A stretch of 64,000 bases of DNA, taken from positions 215,168 through 279,167 of the forward strand of contig NZ_QLUV01000003.1 of NCBI RefSeq assembly GCF_003286075.1, given 5' to 3'. The stretch's first letter is position 1. Every line of letters begins with the position of its first letter. The DNA comes from Paracoccus endophyticus. Its GTDB lineage: Bacteria > Pseudomonadota > Alphaproteobacteria > Rhodobacterales > Rhodobacteraceae. The position numbers and the translations under genes are program-made. The notes beneath the pieces were generated by a model. The model made no database searches and was not told where the DNA came from. It saw only the letters and a list, made by a program, of their open reading frames with translations. Positions 17,892 to 28,115 of this stretch are shown in pieces.

Positions 17892-19319
17892 ATGTGGACG
17901 CAGATCGGCGTATGGCTTCATGTCGTGCTGGGGCTGGCCTTCGGCATCCGGGTGCTGATGCGCCCGCGGCTGGAGCCGTCGGTCAGGCTGGCCTGGGTCC
18001 TGATGATCGAGGCGCTGCCGGTGATCGGCATCCTGGGCTATCTGTATTTCGGCGAGATCCGCATGAGCCGCGGCGAGCGCCAGCGCCGCGCCGACATCCG
18101 CGACCGGCTGCGCGGGCTGCGCGACCGCCGGCCCGCGCCGGTTGTCGATGCGCCGTCCTTTGCCGTGCCGGTTCTTGCGGCCAACCGCGCGGCGGGGGGC
18201 TTTGTCCCCGTGGGCGGCAACGCGTTCCACCTGCTGCCCGAGGACAACAGCGCCATGGACGAGCTGGTCGCCGCCATCGACGCGGCGGTCGATCACGTGC
18301 ATCTGCTGTTCTACATCTGGCTGCCCGACGCGACGGGGGTCCGGGTGGCCGGTGCCGCCGCCCGCGCCGCAGCCCGCGGGGTCACGGTTCGGGTGCTGGT
18401 CGATGCGCTGGGGTCGCGCGGGCTGGTCCGCTCGCCCCACTGGGGCGCGATGCGGGCGGCGGGCGTGCTGTGTCACGTCGCGGGACCGATCCGCCTGCCC
18501 CTGGTTCAGGCGCTGATCCAGCGCGTCGATCTGCGCAACCACCGCAAGATCGTGGTGATCGACGACGCGACGGGCATGACCGGCAGCCGCAACTGCGCCA
18601 GCACGGCCTTTGCCGTGAAGCCCCGCTTCGCGCCGTGGATCGACGTCATGCTGCGGGTCCGGGGGCCGGTCGTGCGCCAGATGCAGGGCGTGTTCCTGCA
18701 AGACTGGATGAGCGCGACCGGCGAGGATCTGGGCGCCATGCTGACCCGCGATCCGCCGCACGCTGCGGGGCCCGCGATCGCGCAGGTGGTCGCCACCGGA
18801 CCCGATGTGCGCCGCGGCTCGCTGGCCGACTGCATGGCGACGATGATCCACGCCGCGCGCTGGTCGGTCACGATCTCGACCCCCTATTACGTCCCCGACG
18901 CGGCGCTGGACGCGGCGATCCGGGGCGCGGCGCTGCGCGGGGTGCGGGTGACGCTGATCCTGCCGGCGCGCAACGATTCCCTTCTGGTCGGCGCGACCAG
19001 CGAGGGGTTCTTCGCGGGCCTTGCACAGGCCGGGGTCCGGCTGATGCTGTTCGGGCCGGGGCTGCTGCACGCCAAGATCATCACGGTGGATGGCTGCATG
19101 GCGATGGTGGGGTCGGCCAACCTCGACCGCCGCAGCTTCGAGCTGAACTACGAGATGAACATGATGATCCTGGACGCGGACGCCGTGGGCGAGCTGGACC
19201 GGCGGCAGGCCAGCTATGTCGCCCGCGCCCGCCCGCTGCGGCTGGGCGCGATCCAGCGCTGGTCGCCCTGGCGTCGGCTGCGCAACAACCTGCTGGCGCT
19301 GGCCGCGCCGCTGCTGTGA
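17892..19319 (+). CDS. cls: Cardiolipin synthase (phospholipase D superfamily)
   Basis: Inner-membrane enzyme that joins two phosphatidylglycerols, or PG and another lipid, to cardiolipin. Two N-terminal membrane helices (residues 5-25 and 35-55, the latter [19 protein letters not shown]) precede two HKD catalytic motifs: [19 protein letters not shown] and [20 protein letters not shown]. The PYYVPD segment between them is typical of ClsA. 475 residues, normal length. Divergent from accD with about 90 nt between the starts. Confidence 0.93.
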   Translation: MWTQIGVWLHVVLGLAFGIRVLMRPRLEPSVRLAWVLMIEALPVIGILGYLYFGEIRMSRGERQRRADIRDRLRGLRDRRPAPVVDAPSFAVPVLAANRAAGGFVPVGGNAFHLLPEDNSAMDELVAAIDAAVDHVHLLFYIWLPDATGVRVAGAAARAAARGVTVRVLVDALGSRGLVRSPHWGAMRAAGVLCHVAGPIRLPLVQALIQRVDLRNHRKIVVIDDATGMTGSRNCASTAFAVKPRFAPWIDVMLRVRGPVVRQMQGVFLQDWMSATGEDLGAMLTRDPPHAAGPAIAQVVATGPDVRRGSLADCMATMIHAARWSVTISTPYYVPDAALDAAIRGAALRGVRVTLILPARNDSLLVGATSEGFFAGLAQAGVRLMLFGPGLLHAKIITVDGCMAMVGSANLDRRSFELNYEMNMMILDADAVGELDRRQASYVARARPLRLGAIQRWSPWRRLRNNLLALAAPLL

Positions 19320-19521
19320 CGCGCACCCCCCTGCCCGCGACGCGGGTCGCCTCGGCCACCGTCCGGTCGGGGCCGCCGCGCGGCGCGGCCTCGGCGGCTG
19401 ACGCGCGAACTTGCCCGCGCCCGCGGCCCCTTGACGGCCGCCCCGCGCGCGGGCGCGCGATCGCACCCTTGCCCCCCTGCACGGGCGGGACTATTCCCCG
19501 TGCAAGCCAAGGGGGAACGCC

Positions 19522-21255
19522 ATGCGGAACGCGCGCTTTGACAAGTCGAGACTGCCCAGCCGTCACGTGACCGAAGGGCCGTCGCGCGCCGCGCATCGCA
19601 GCTATCTCTATGCCATGGGCCTCAGCGAGGACGAGATCCACCAGCCCATCGTCGGCGTCGCCACCTGCTGGAACGAGGCCGCGCCCTGCAACATCGCCCT
19701 GAACCGTCAGGCGCAGTCCGCCAAGGCCGGCGTCAAGAAGGGCGGCGGCACGCCGCGCGAATTCACCACCATCACCGTCACCGACGGCATCGCCATGGGG
19801 CACGAGGGGATGCGGTCCAGCCTCGCGTCGCGCGACGCCATCGCGGACACGGTGGAACTGACCATGCGCGGGCATTGCTATGACGCGCTGGTCGGCCTGG
19901 CCGGGTGCGACAAGTCGCTGCCGGGCATGATGATGGCGATGGTGCGGCTGAACGTGCCCTCGGTCTTCGTCTACGGCGGCTCGATCCTGCCGGGCCGCTA
20001 CAAGGGTCGCGACATCGTGGTCCAGGACATGTTCGAGGCGGCCGGCAAGCACGCCGCCGGGCTGATCTCGGACGAGGAACTGGCGATCATGGAAAAGCTG
20101 GCCTGCCCGTCGGCGGGGGCCTGCGGCGGGCAATACACCGCCAACACCATGGCCTGCGTGTCCGAGGCGATCGGGCTGGCGCTGCTGAACTCGTCCGGCG
20201 CGCCCGCGCCCTATGAAAGCCGTGACCAGTTCTGCGACGCCTCGGGCACGGCGGTCATGGACCTGCTGGCCCGCAACATCCGCGCCCGCGACATCGTCAC
20301 CCGCAAAAGCCTGGAAAACGCGGCCCGCGTGGTCGCCTGCACCGGCGGGTCCACCAACGCGGGCCTTCACCTGCCCGCCATCGCGCACGAGGCGGGGATC
20401 GACTTCGACCTGTTCGACGTGTGCGACATCTTCCACGACACGCCCTATTTCGTGAACCTGCGGCCCGGCGGCGAATACGTCGCCAAGGACCTGTTCGAGG
20501 TGGGGGGCGTGCCCGTCGTGCTGAAGGAACTGGCCAGAGAGGGCCTGCTGCACCTGGACTGCATGACCGCGTCCGGCCGCACCCTGGGCGAGGAACTGGA
20601 CACCATCACGGGCGAGCCGGACGGCAAGGTGATCCACCCCGTCGCAACCCCGATCACCAGGACCGGCGGCGTCGTGGGCCTGAAGGGCAACCTCGCCCCC
20701 GAGGGCGCGATCGTCAAGGTCGCGGGGATGAGCGAGGCCGATCAGGTCTTCACCGGCCCGGCGCTCGTCTTCGAATGCGAGGAGGACGCCTTCGAGGCCG
20801 TCCAGAACCGCCGCTACCGCGAAGGCTGCGTCTTCGTGATCCGCAACGAGGGTCCCGCGGGCGGGCCGGGCATGCGCGAGATGCTGGCCACCACCGCGGC
20901 GCTGTCGGGCCAGGGCATGGGGAAAAAGGTCGCGCTGATCACCGACGGGCGCTTTTCGGGCGCGACGCGCGGGTTCTGCGTGGGCCATGTCGGCCCCGAG
21001 GCCGCGCATGGCGGCCCGATCGCGCTGATCCGCGACGGCGACCTGATCACGCTGAACGCGCTGACGGGCGAGCTGTCGGTCGCCCTGACCGACGAGGAAC
21101 TGGCCCGGCGCAAGGCCGAATGGGCCGGGCCGCGGCAGACCGACTACAACGCCGGGGCGCTGTGGAAATACGCCCGGCTGGTCGGATCGGCCCGCTACGG
21201 CGCCGTGACCCATCCGGGCGCCCGGGTCGAGACCCACGTCTATATGGATCAATAA
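19522..21255 (+). CDS. ilvD: Dihydroxy-acid dehydratase
   Basis: Fe-S enzyme of valine, leucine and isoleucine synthesis that dehydrates dihydroxy acids to 2-keto acids. The 577 residues contain the cluster cysteines in ATCWNEAAPCN, GCDKSLPGMMMA and CPSAGACGGQYTANTM, and the C-terminal TDGRFSGATRGFCVGHV block with the catalytic serine. A GGGGGA ribosome binding site precedes ATG 19522. The 200-nt spacer before it contains no other gene that I can see. Two short-spaced genes (21266, 22063) follow in the same direction and likely share its transcript. Confidence 0.97.
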   Translation: MRNARFDKSRLPSRHVTEGPSRAAHRSYLYAMGLSEDEIHQPIVGVATCWNEAAPCNIALNRQAQSAKAGVKKGGGTPREFTTITVTDGIAMGHEGMRSSLASRDAIADTVELTMRGHCYDALVGLAGCDKSLPGMMMAMVRLNVPSVFVYGGSILPGRYKGRDIVVQDMFEAAGKHAAGLISDEELAIMEKLACPSAGACGGQYTANTMACVSEAIGLALLNSSGAPAPYESRDQFCDASGTAVMDLLARNIRARDIVTRKSLENAARVVACTGGSTNAGLHLPAIAHEAGIDFDLFDVCDIFHDTPYFVNLRPGGEYVAKDLFEVGGVPVVLKELAREGLLHLDCMTASGRTLGEELDTITGEPDGKVIHPVATPITRTGGVVGLKGNLAPEGAIVKVAGMSEADQVFTGPALVFECEEDAFEAVQNRRYREGCVFVIRNEGPAGGPGMREMLATTAALSGQGMGKKVALITDGRFSGATRGFCVGHVGPEAAHGGPIALIRDGDLITLNALTGELSVALTDEELARRKAEWAGPRQTDYNAGALWKYARLVGSARYGAVTHPGARVETHVYMDQ

Positions 21256-21265
21256 GGACAGCGCG

Positions 21266-22051
21266 ATGGCGGCGGACCTGCGCGGCTGGGCCAGACGTCG
21301 GACCCGTGCCCGCGCGGCGCGGCAATGGGCGGCGCTGGCCGCGTCCGGGGACGATCTGCCGCCGTCGCGCCTGCGCCCCCTGTCCGACGAGGCGCGCGCC
21401 CTGCGGCTGACTCTGGACCGATTCCTGGGCCGCAGCCTTGCGCAGATGGACCGCACGCGCATCGGCGCCGACGTGCCGGGGCTGCCTGCCGGCACCGACT
21501 GGCACTGGCGGCCCACGGTCCTGTCGGCCCCGCTCTCGCCCTCGGGCCATGCCGCGCCGGCCCACGGCACCCGGCTGGGGGGCGAGGCCGCCGTCTGGCA
21601 CGATTGCCGCAATCGCGCGCTGATCCTGCGCCAGTCGGTCAACCGCGAGGCCGACGACCTGTCGCCCTTTGGCCTGCAACTGGAAACCATGGCGTTCACC
21701 GGCAGCTTCCTGTCGCTCTCGATCGATCTGCCGCAGGCGGCGCTGGACGGGCTGACGCGCAGCCACATCATCCGCCTGACCCCCAGGTTGAGCGTGGAAC
21801 GCCCGATGAGCATCTATGCGCGGCTGAACGTGGGCCACGGTCCCAACACGGACGAGCTGTTGCGTCACATGGGCGACCTGACGCCCGGCCCCCCGCAGGA
21901 TGCGGTGATCGAGTTCGACCTCTACTATGTCGAAATGAACGAGAAGCGGCTGCACAAGATCTGGCTGGACCTGATCTTCGAGGCGCCGCAGATGAACGCG
22001 GTGGTGCTGCGCGACCTGTTCCTGTCGCGCCACCTGCGCGCCGAGATCTGA
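21266..22051 (+). CDS. DUF6478-like conserved protein
   Basis: A 261-residue protein without signal peptide or membrane helix. It begins with an Arg-rich segment (RGWARRRTRARAARQWAAL) and has a core with the pattern TDWHWRPTVLSAPL, VWHDCRNRALILRQ, and a C-terminal strand-rich part (DAVIEFDLYYVEMNEKRL). I believe it belongs to a Rhodobacterales-restricted family (DUF6478), an assignment from memory. No catalytic motif is visible. It starts 10 nt after the ilvD stop with AAGGACA as ribosome binding site, and the next gene follows after 11 nt, so it belongs to the ilvD transcript although a role in branched-chain amino acid synthesis is not implied. Confidence 0.72.
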   Translation: MAADLRGWARRRTRARAARQWAALAASGDDLPPSRLRPLSDEARALRLTLDRFLGRSLAQMDRTRIGADVPGLPAGTDWHWRPTVLSAPLSPSGHAAPAHGTRLGGEAAVWHDCRNRALILRQSVNREADDLSPFGLQLETMAFTGSFLSLSIDLPQAALDGLTRSHIIRLTPRLSVERPMSIYARLNVGHGPNTDELLRHMGDLTPGPPQDAVIEFDLYYVEMNEKRLHKIWLDLIFEAPQMNAVVLRDLFLSRHLRAEI

Positions 22052-22062
22052 AAGGACATCCG

Positions 22063-22446
22063 ATGCGCGGCGACTTCACCTCGCTTGGCCTGAAATCCGG
22101 CGTGTGGGAAGGGGTCCTGACGGACGCCGACCGCCCGGGCCGGGTCGCGCTGGTCCTGCACGGGCGCACACTGGTCCAGGCGCAGGTGATCCCGGACGGC
22201 GAGGGACGCTTCCGCATCGCGGCCGCGTTGCCGGCGGGGTCCATGGCAGAGGGCGCGCAGACCTATCTGCTGATCGCCGACGACGGCGAGGGCGACGAGG
22301 GACCGCGGCCCGGCGCGACCCGCCTGGGGGCGATGCCCGTCATCGCGGGGGCGGCCCTGGACGAGGACCTTCGCGCCGAGATCGAACTGCTGCGGGCCGA
22401 GGTGGACCTGCTCAAACGCGAATTCCGCCGCCTGGCCACCGCCTGA
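22063..22446 (+). CDS. Conserved hypothetical protein with C-terminal coiled coil
   Basis: 127 residues, acidic, no signal peptide. The first 80 residues are strand-rich (SGVWEGVLTDADRPGRVALV) and the end forms a short heptad helix (EDLRAEIELLRAEVDLLKRE), which suggests an oligomer. AAAGGAC sits six bases before the ATG at 22063. It is the third gene of the ilvD run. I do not recognise a family; the arrangement next to the DUF6478-like gene suggests the two proteins work together, perhaps at the envelope or on a polymer, but nothing in the sequence proves it. Confidence 0.7.
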   Translation: MRGDFTSLGLKSGVWEGVLTDADRPGRVALVLHGRTLVQAQVIPDGEGRFRIAAALPAGSMAEGAQTYLLIADDGEGDEGPRPGATRLGAMPVIAGAALDEDLRAEIELLRAEVDLLKREFRRLATA

Positions 22447-22470
22447 CTGGAACCGGCGGCCCCGCGGGCG

Positions 22471-22491
22471 CGACCGGCCCGGCCCCGGTCG
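22471..22491. terminator. Hairpin between convergent genes
   Basis: A perfect 7-bp inverted repeat (CGACCGG, CCGGTCG) with a 7-nt loop sits in the 58-nt gap between the convergent hypothetical gene and der. There is no T run, so a terminator role for either side is only likely from position. Confidence 0.35.
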
Positions 22492-22504
22492 GCGCGGCTG
22501 CCGC

Positions 22505-23986
22505 TCAGGCGCCCTTGGGGCGCTGACGCTCCTTGTGCTTGGCCAGCGCGCCGGTCTGGCGCTTGTTGGACCGGTCCTTGTAGGGGTTCTTGTCGCCCTG
22601 ATCGCGAAAGGTGATGCGGATCGGCGTCCCCGGCATGTCGAAATCGGCCCGCAGCCCGTTGACCAGATAGCGGCGATAGCTTTCCGGGATCTGGTCCACG
22701 TGGGTCGCCATCACGACGAACGCCGGCGGGCGGGTCTTGACCTGCGTCATGTAGCGCAGGCGGATGCGCCGGCCGCCCGGCGCCGGCGGGGGATGGGCCT
22801 CGGTCATCGCGGTCAGCCACTGGTTCAGCCGCGCCGTGCCGATGCGGCGGTTCCAGACCTCGTGCGCCTTGAGGATCGCGTTGTGCAGCCGGTCCAGCCC
22901 CTTGCCGGTGCGCGCCGACACCGTGACCAGCGGCGCCCCCTTCAACTGCGGCAACAGCCGCTCGAACGCCTCGCGCAGCTCGTTCAGCTTGTGGGGCTTG
23001 TCGTCCTCCAGGTCCCACTTGTTCGCGGCGACCACCACGGCCCGCCCCTCGCTTTCGGCGAAATCGGCGATGCGCAGGTCCTGCTGCTCGAACGGGATGC
23101 CCACGTCCAGCAGCACGACCACCACTTCGGCAAAGCGCACGGCGCGCAGGCCGTCGGCGACGGACAGCTTTTCGACCTTGTCGTTGATCCGCGCCTTCTT
23201 GCGCATCCCCGCGGTGTCGAAGATCCGCATCGGCGTGCCCATGAAATCGGCCTGAACGCTGATCGAATCGCGGGTGATCCCGGCCTCGGGGCCGGTCAGC
23301 AGGCGGTCCTCGCCGATGATCTTGTTGATCAGGGTCGACTTGCCCGCGTTCGGCCGCCCGATCACCGCCAGTTGCAGCGGGCGCTGCGCGCTTGGGCGCC
23401 AGTCCTCGGCGCCCTCGCCGGACTCGGACTGCTCGTCGGTCAGGGCAACGTCGGTCTGGGGCGCGATGGGGGTCGGACGGTCGGATTCGACGATCTCGGC
23501 CAGCGGCAGCAGCGCGCGGTACAGATCCTCCATCCCCTCGCCGTGCTCTGCGGAAATCCGCAGCGGCTCGCCCAGGCCCAGCGCCCAGCCCTCGGTCGCG
23601 CCGGCCTCGCCCACGCGGCCCTCGGCCTTGTTGGCGGCCAGCACGACATGGCGCGCGCGCTTGCGCAGGATGTCGGCAAAATATTCGTCCGCGGCCGTCA
23701 CGCCGACGCGGGCGTCGATGACGAACAGGCAGATGTCGGCCTCGTCCACGGCGCGCTCGGTCAGGCGGCGCATCCGGCCCTGCAGGCTGTCATCCTCGAC
23801 CATCTCCAGGCCGGCCGAGTCGATGACGACAAAGCGCAAATCGCCCAGCCGGGCGTCGCCTTCGCGCAGGTCGCGCGTCACGCCCGGCTGGTCGTCGACC
23901 AGCGCCAGCCGCTTGCCGACAAGGCGGTTGAACAGGGTGGACTTGCCCACGTTGGGCCGCCCGACGATGGCGAGGGTGAAGGTCAT
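22505..23986 (-). CDS. der: Ribosome assembly GTPase Der (EngA)
   Basis: Essential GTPase for maturation of the 50S subunit. Two tandem G domains are visible: [13 protein letters not shown] with NKAE, and [15 protein letters not shown] with NKWDLE, followed by the KH-like domain ([14 protein letters not shown]) and a basic tail [10 protein letters not shown]. Between the G domains is an acidic linker ([14 protein letters not shown]). 493 residues. It overlaps the upstream bamB-like gene by 4 nt (ATGA), a pairing seen widely in proteobacteria. Confidence 0.97.
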   Translation of the reverse strand: MTFTLAIVGRPNVGKSTLFNRLVGKRLALVDDQPGVTRDLREGDARLGDLRFVVIDSAGLEMVEDDSLQGRMRRLTERAVDEADICLFVIDARVGVTAADEYFADILRKRARHVVLAANKAEGRVGEAGATEGWALGLGEPLRISAEHGEGMEDLYRALLPLAEIVESDRPTPIAPQTDVALTDEQSESGEGAEDWRPSAQRPLQLAVIGRPNAGKSTLINKIIGEDRLLTGPEAGITRDSISVQADFMGTPMRIFDTAGMRKKARINDKVEKLSVADGLRAVRFAEVVVVLLDVGIPFEQQDLRIADFAESEGRAVVVAANKWDLEDDKPHKLNELREAFERLLPQLKGAPLVTVSARTGKGLDRLHNAILKAHEVWNRRIGTARLNQWLTAMTEAHPPPAPGGRRIRLRYMTQVKTRPPAFVVMATHVDQIPESYRRYLVNGLRADFDMPGTPIRITFRDQGDKNPYKDRSNKRQTGALAKHKERQRPKGA

Positions 23987-25344
23987 CAGCGGTACGCGTG
24001 CAGGCGGCCGTCGCGGCCGGTGACATACAGGGTGCCGCCCGACACCACCGGGGCGCTTGCGGCCCCGCCGGGGATGGCGGCCTGCCCCACCAGCGCGCCC
24101 GACTGCGGGTCAAAGGCGCGCAACTGGCCGTCCGACGCGGCGACGAACAGCCGCCCCCCCGCCAGCACCGGACCGTAATGGACAAAGACCGCCTCTTGTC
24201 GGCGGACGCGGTCGGTCTTGAAATAGGGCAGGTCGATGGCAAAGATCCGCGCGCCCGTGGCGGCGTCCAGCCGGACCAGCTGCGCCTGGTCGTTGACGGC
24301 GAACACCGACCCGCCGGCCAGCAGCACGGGGCTGCTTGCGCCCTCGCGGTCCGACCACAGCTCGGCCCCGGTGGCGCGGTCGAAGGCGCTGATCCGCCCC
24401 GAGGACGAACCCGCCAGCACCACGTTGCCGGCGATCACCGGCTCTCCGGTCAGGTCGCGGATGAAGGCGATCGCGCGGCCCACGCGCGATCCCGCGACCT
24501 GCGCGCTCCAGCGGGTTTCGCCGGTGGCGGCGTCCACGGCCAGCAGCTGGCCCGACGCAAAGGGAAAGATCACCAGGTCGCCGTCCGCGGCGGGCGCCGC
24601 GACGCCCGTCACGCCAGAGGCGCCCGGGATGCCCGCCGCGGTCCACAGGACCTTGCCGTCGCTGGCGCGGACCGCCCATCCCGTACCGTTGCGGGCGGCG
24701 ACATAGACGGTGCCGTTCGCAACCGCGGGCGCGCCGCCGATGGGCGCCTCAACCCGCTGGCGCCAGGCGACGCCCCCGGTCGCGTCGTCCAGCGCCACCA
24801 GCTCGCCATAGCCGGTCGTCGCGAACACCCGGCCCCCGTCGTGGGCCAGACCCCCGCCCGAGGCGCTGTCGCCCTGTTCGGCCGGCGGGGTCAGGTTCGC
24901 CGTCCAGGCCGTGCCGCCCGACAGGGCCGTCGCCGTGACGCGCGCCCGGCTGTCGAGGGTGAAGACGCGACCGCCCGCGACCACCGGATCGGCGGTGATG
25001 CGATGGCGCTTGCCCGACGGCTGGCCGATGGGCGCCGACCAGATCCGCTGCGTGCCTGCGCCCAGCGCCGCGTGGCCGATCAGATGCTGCGCGTTGCCGC
25101 CGCGCTGGGGCCATTCGAACGAGCGCGGCGCGGGCAGCGACAGCGCGGTCGAGGTGACGCCGCCCCCGGTGACGACCGCCGGCCCCTCGGGCGAGACGAC
25201 GTCGCGCGGGCCGACCCGCGTGCCGGGCAGGATCAGTTCGCGCTCGGCGCAGGCGGACAGCGCCACCAGCACCGCCAGCGGCAGCAGCCCGCGCGCGCCA
25301 AGGCGCAGCGCTGGGGATCGGCGGATGGCAGTGGATCGCGACAT
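23986..25344 (-). CDS. bamB: Outer-membrane assembly lipoprotein BamB-like (PQQ beta-propeller)
   Basis: Predicted lipoprotein of 452 residues: signal peptide with lipobox LSAC (C32), then eight-bladed PQQ-like repeats recognisable by ATGxxxW strands ([33 protein letters not shown]). BamB is the scaffold part of the BAM complex that inserts outer-membrane proteins. The position between a YfgM-like gene and der (bamB-der order) is the classical context and is the best argument for BamB over other PQQ-propeller proteins. It may be longer at the N-terminus than enterobacterial BamB. Confidence 0.85.
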   Translation of the reverse strand: MSRSTAIRRSPALRLGARGLLPLAVLVALSACAERELILPGTRVGPRDVVSPEGPAVVTGGGVTSTALSLPAPRSFEWPQRGGNAQHLIGHAALGAGTQRIWSAPIGQPSGKRHRITADPVVAGGRVFTLDSRARVTATALSGGTAWTANLTPPAEQGDSASGGGLAHDGGRVFATTGYGELVALDDATGGVAWRQRVEAPIGGAPAVANGTVYVAARNGTGWAVRASDGKVLWTAAGIPGASGVTGVAAPAADGDLVIFPFASGQLLAVDAATGETRWSAQVAGSRVGRAIAFIRDLTGEPVIAGNVVLAGSSSGRISAFDRATGAELWSDREGASSPVLLAGGSVFAVNDQAQLVRLDAATGARIFAIDLPYFKTDRVRRQEAVFVHYGPVLAGGRLFVAASDGQLRAFDPQSGALVGQAAIPGGAASAPVVSGGTLYVTGRDGRLHAYR

Positions 25345-25418
25345 CGGATGGCCTCGGGCTGGAAACGTCAGGGTCGGCGGACGGCGCGGGGTGGCGCCGG
25401 GGCGCGACCCCCTGGGGT

Positions 25419-26129
25419 TCAGTTCAGGACGGGCATCGCAGCCGCGGGGTCGGGGACTGCGGCGGCCGCGGCGGGTTCGGGATCGACCCCGAGCGTGATC
25501 ATCAGCTCGGACAGGCGGCGGCGCATCGCCTGGCTCACCCCGTCCTTTTGCTGGATCTGGCGGATCAGGCTGAGAGCGTCCTCGTCGCGGCCGGCACCGA
25601 CCAGCGCGATGGCCTTCAGCTCCAGCGCGATCAGCTCGAACGGGGCGCCCGGCGCGGACAGTTCGGCCAGGGCCGCGTCCCGCGCGGCGGGGTCCATGGC
25701 CGAGCCCTGCGCCAGAACGGATTTCAGCCGCGCCAGATCGCGCATCACCACATTCTGCGGCAGCGCGCCGGCCGCGGCGTCATAGGCGGCGGCGGCCTTG
25801 GCGGCGTCGCCCGCCTGCGCCCAGGCCCCGCCCGCCAGCAGGTCGCGCAGCGCCGCCTGCCCCGGCTGCGCCGCCGGCAGCGCGGCCAGCGCGGCGGCAT
25901 CCGCGGCAGGGTCCGCACCCGCCGCCTCGGCCGCCAGCAGGCTGTCGCCGAACTGCTGCGCCTGCTGCATGGCACGTGCCTGCGACCACTCGCGCCAGGC
26001 GGTCGCGGCGACCACCAGCACGATGGCCAGCACGACGATCCAGCCATAGCGGCGCATCAGCAGGAAAAGCCGGTCGCGGCGCAGATCCTCGGTGACCTCG
26101 TCGATGAAGCTGTCGTTCTGGTTGGTCAT
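25419..26129 (-). CDS. YfgM-like membrane-anchored TPR protein
   Basis: 236 residues: a cytosolic N-terminus (FIDEVTEDLRRDRLFLLMRR), one membrane helix at about 29-46 (YGWIVVLAIVLVVAATAW), and a periplasmic Ala-rich domain with TPR-like helices (AALRDLLAGGAWAQAGDAAK; LIALELKAIALVGAGRDEDAL). This architecture and its place before bamB-der match YfgM, a partner of the SecYEG translocon and periplasmic chaperones. I chose ATG 26129 (MTNQNDSF) from the homology-like N-terminus; upstream frame is open but has no protein character. It is separated from bamB by about 75 nt. Confidence 0.8.
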   Translation of the reverse strand: MTNQNDSFIDEVTEDLRRDRLFLLMRRYGWIVVLAIVLVVAATAWREWSQARAMQQAQQFGDSLLAAEAAGADPAADAAALAALPAAQPGQAALRDLLAGGAWAQAGDAAKAAAAYDAAAGALPQNVVMRDLARLKSVLAQGSAMDPAARDAALAELSAPGAPFELIALELKAIALVGAGRDEDALSLIRQIQQKDGVSQAMRRRLSELMITLGVDPEPAAAAAVPDPAAAMPVLN

Positions 26130-26338
26130 CGTCCGTCCTGCCTGTGGCTGTGGCCCTTCTATACGCGGGCGGCGGCGCTTGCCAATGCGGATGGCGCGGG
26201 CCGCGCGCCGTGGCCCCGGCCGGGCGGCCGGGAACCGCCGCCCGGCCGCCGCGTTTCCCTGCCGACCCCGACGGGCTGGCCTTGCCGGCCCGGCCGTGTT
26301 GATATGCCCCCCGCAATCCCTTGCCGAGGACACGCAAA

Positions 26339-26938
26339 ATGGCTTTCACCCTGCCCGACCTGCCCTATTCCCACGACGCGCTGGCCTCGGCCGGCATGTC
26401 GGCCGAAACGCTGGAGTTTCACCACGACAAGCACCACAAGGCCTATGTGGACAAGCTGAACGAGCTGATCGCCGGCACCCAGTGGGAGGGGGCCAGCCTT
26501 GAGGAGATCGTCAAGGGCACCTACCAGGACGGCGCGGTGGCGCAGTCCGCCATCTTCAACAACGCCAGCCAGCACTGGAACCACGCCCAGTTCTGGGAGA
26601 TGATGGGTCCGACCCGCACCGCCATGCCGGGCAACCTGGAATCCGCGATCAAGGACAGCTTCGGCTCGGTCGACGACTTCAAGAAGAAGTTCACCGAGGC
26701 GGGCGTCGGCCAGTTCGGCTCTGGCTGGGCGTGGCTGGTGCGGAACGCGCAGGGCGGGCTCGAGATCACCAAGACCGAGAACGGCGTGAACCCGCTGTGC
26801 AAGGGCCAGGTGGCGCTGCTGGGCTGCGACGTGTGGGAACATTCCTATTACATCGACTTCCGCAACCGGCGGCCGGACTATCTCAAGAACTTCCTGGACA
26901 ATCTGGTGAACTGGGAAAACGTCGCCTCGCGGATGTAA
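26339..26938 (+). CDS. sodB: Superoxide dismutase, iron type
   Basis: Cytosolic enzyme that converts superoxide to hydrogen peroxide and oxygen. Metal ligands are H28 (FHHDKHH), H82 (NASQHWNH), D164 and H168 (GCDVWEHSYYIDF). Q78, from the N-terminal domain next to the second ligand, is the arrangement of Fe-SOD (in Mn-SOD the glutamine comes from the C-terminal domain), which supports iron. 199 residues. The ATG at 26339 gives MAFTLPDLPYSHDAL, the normal N-terminus. A strong hairpin follows the stop at 26962. Confidence 0.96.
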   Translation: MAFTLPDLPYSHDALASAGMSAETLEFHHDKHHKAYVDKLNELIAGTQWEGASLEEIVKGTYQDGAVAQSAIFNNASQHWNHAQFWEMMGPTRTAMPGNLESAIKDSFGSVDDFKKKFTEAGVGQFGSGWAWLVRNAQGGLEITKTENGVNPLCKGQVALLGCDVWEHSYYIDFRNRRPDYLKNFLDNLVNWENVASRM

Positions 26939-26961
26939 GCGGCGCCCGCTTTCACCTCACG

Positions 26962-26986
26962 CGCCCGTCCCGGTTCGGGGCGGGCG
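26962..26986 (+). terminator. Terminator hairpin behind sodB
   Basis: An 11-bp GC-rich stem with one G-T pair (26962-26972 with 26976-26986) and a 3-nt loop, 24 nt after the sodB stop, followed by TTGTCGTTC. Confidence 0.6.
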
Positions 26987-27196
26987 TTGTCGTTCGCGCA
27001 GGGCTTCGGCATGGGCACCAGCGACCCGGCGCGGGTGGCCCTGCGGTTGCGGTTGCGGATCGGCCGGACGACCGGCCGCGCCGTCATCGCCCCGGCCCCC
27101 GCGGCGCATCGGCATCCTGCGCCGGGCGGCGCCGGCCCCTTGCCCCCGTCCGCCGCAACCGGCACATCCGCACCCGGACGGCAAAGGGGATGGGCC

Positions 27197-28096
27197 ATGG
27201 GCAAACGCATGGGCGGCGTGTGGCCGCTGCTGGGCACCTATGCCCTGTGGGGCGTCTCGCCGATCTTCTACCACGCGCTGGCCGACGTGCCCGCGGCCGA
27301 GGTCCTGGCCCACCGCACGATCTGGTCGCTGGTGCTGTTCGGGGCGGTGCTGGCGGCGCAGGGGCGGCTTGCCACCCTGCCCCGCGCGCTCGCCTCGCGC
27401 CACCTGGGACGGATCGTGCTGGCGGCGCTGATGATCTCGCTGAACTGGGGGGTGTTCATCTGGTCGGTCCAGAACGATCACGTGATGGAAAGCTCGCTGG
27501 GCTATTACATCTTTCCGCTGACGGCGGTCGTCCTGGGGATCGTGGTCTTCAAGGAGCGGCTTCACCCCGAGCAGCGGCTGGCGGTGATCCTTGCGGCGCT
27601 GGCCGTTGGCCTGCTGACCTGGGGCCTGGGGGCCGCGCCGTGGATCAGCCTGATCCTGGCGGCCAGCATGGGGGTCTATGGCGTGGTCAAGAAAGCCCTG
27701 CCCCTGGACCCGGTCCTGTCGGTCACGGCCGAGGTGGCCGTGCTGTCGCCGCTGGCGCTGGGCTGGCTGGTGGCGCTGCACGCGGGCTGGCTGCCGCCTG
27801 CGGCGGGCCTGGGCCGGGTCGGCGAGGGCATGGGGGTCACGACGCTGCTGGTCCTGTCGGGGCCGATGACGGCGGTGCCGCTGATGCTGTTCGCGTTGGG
27901 CGCGCAACGCGCCAACCTGGCGACGGTGGGACTGATCGGATACGTGAACCCGACGCTGCAACTGGTGTGCGCCGTGGCGCTGTTCGGCGAGCCGTTCACG
28001 ATCTGGCACGGCATGGCCTTTGCGATGATCTGGACGGCGCTGGCGCTGTATTCCGCCGCGACCTGGCGGCAACAGGCAGCGCGGGCGGACGCCTGA
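27197..28096 (+). CDS. rarD: EamA-family transporter RarD
   Basis: Ten-helix inner-membrane protein of 299 residues; RarD proteins form their own branch of the EamA superfamily and the substrate remains unclear. Family markers are TYALWGVSPIFYHAL in helix 1, LAHRTIWSLVL in helix 2, NWGVFIWSVQNDHVMESSLGYYI around helices 3-4, and YVNPTLQLVCAVALFGE near the end. ATG 27197 has an AAGGGGA upstream and gives a normal start. An inverted repeat (GCGGGCG/CGCCCGC) overlaps its stop and may serve as a terminator before the convergent soxG. Confidence 0.9.
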   Translation: MGKRMGGVWPLLGTYALWGVSPIFYHALADVPAAEVLAHRTIWSLVLFGAVLAAQGRLATLPRALASRHLGRIVLAALMISLNWGVFIWSVQNDHVMESSLGYYIFPLTAVVLGIVVFKERLHPEQRLAVILAALAVGLLTWGLGAAPWISLILAASMGVYGVVKKALPLDPVLSVTAEVAVLSPLALGWLVALHAGWLPPAAGLGRVGEGMGVTTLLVLSGPMTAVPLMLFALGAQRANLATVGLIGYVNPTLQLVCAVALFGEPFTIWHGMAFAMIWTALALYSAATWRQQAARADA

Positions 28097-28115
28097 GACG
28101 CCCGCCCGGCCGTGC

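Noticed and set aside
16640..19570. Long open frames on both strands across accD and cls
   Set aside because: Neither shows domains; they change character at the ends of accD and cls, as expected for shadow frames.
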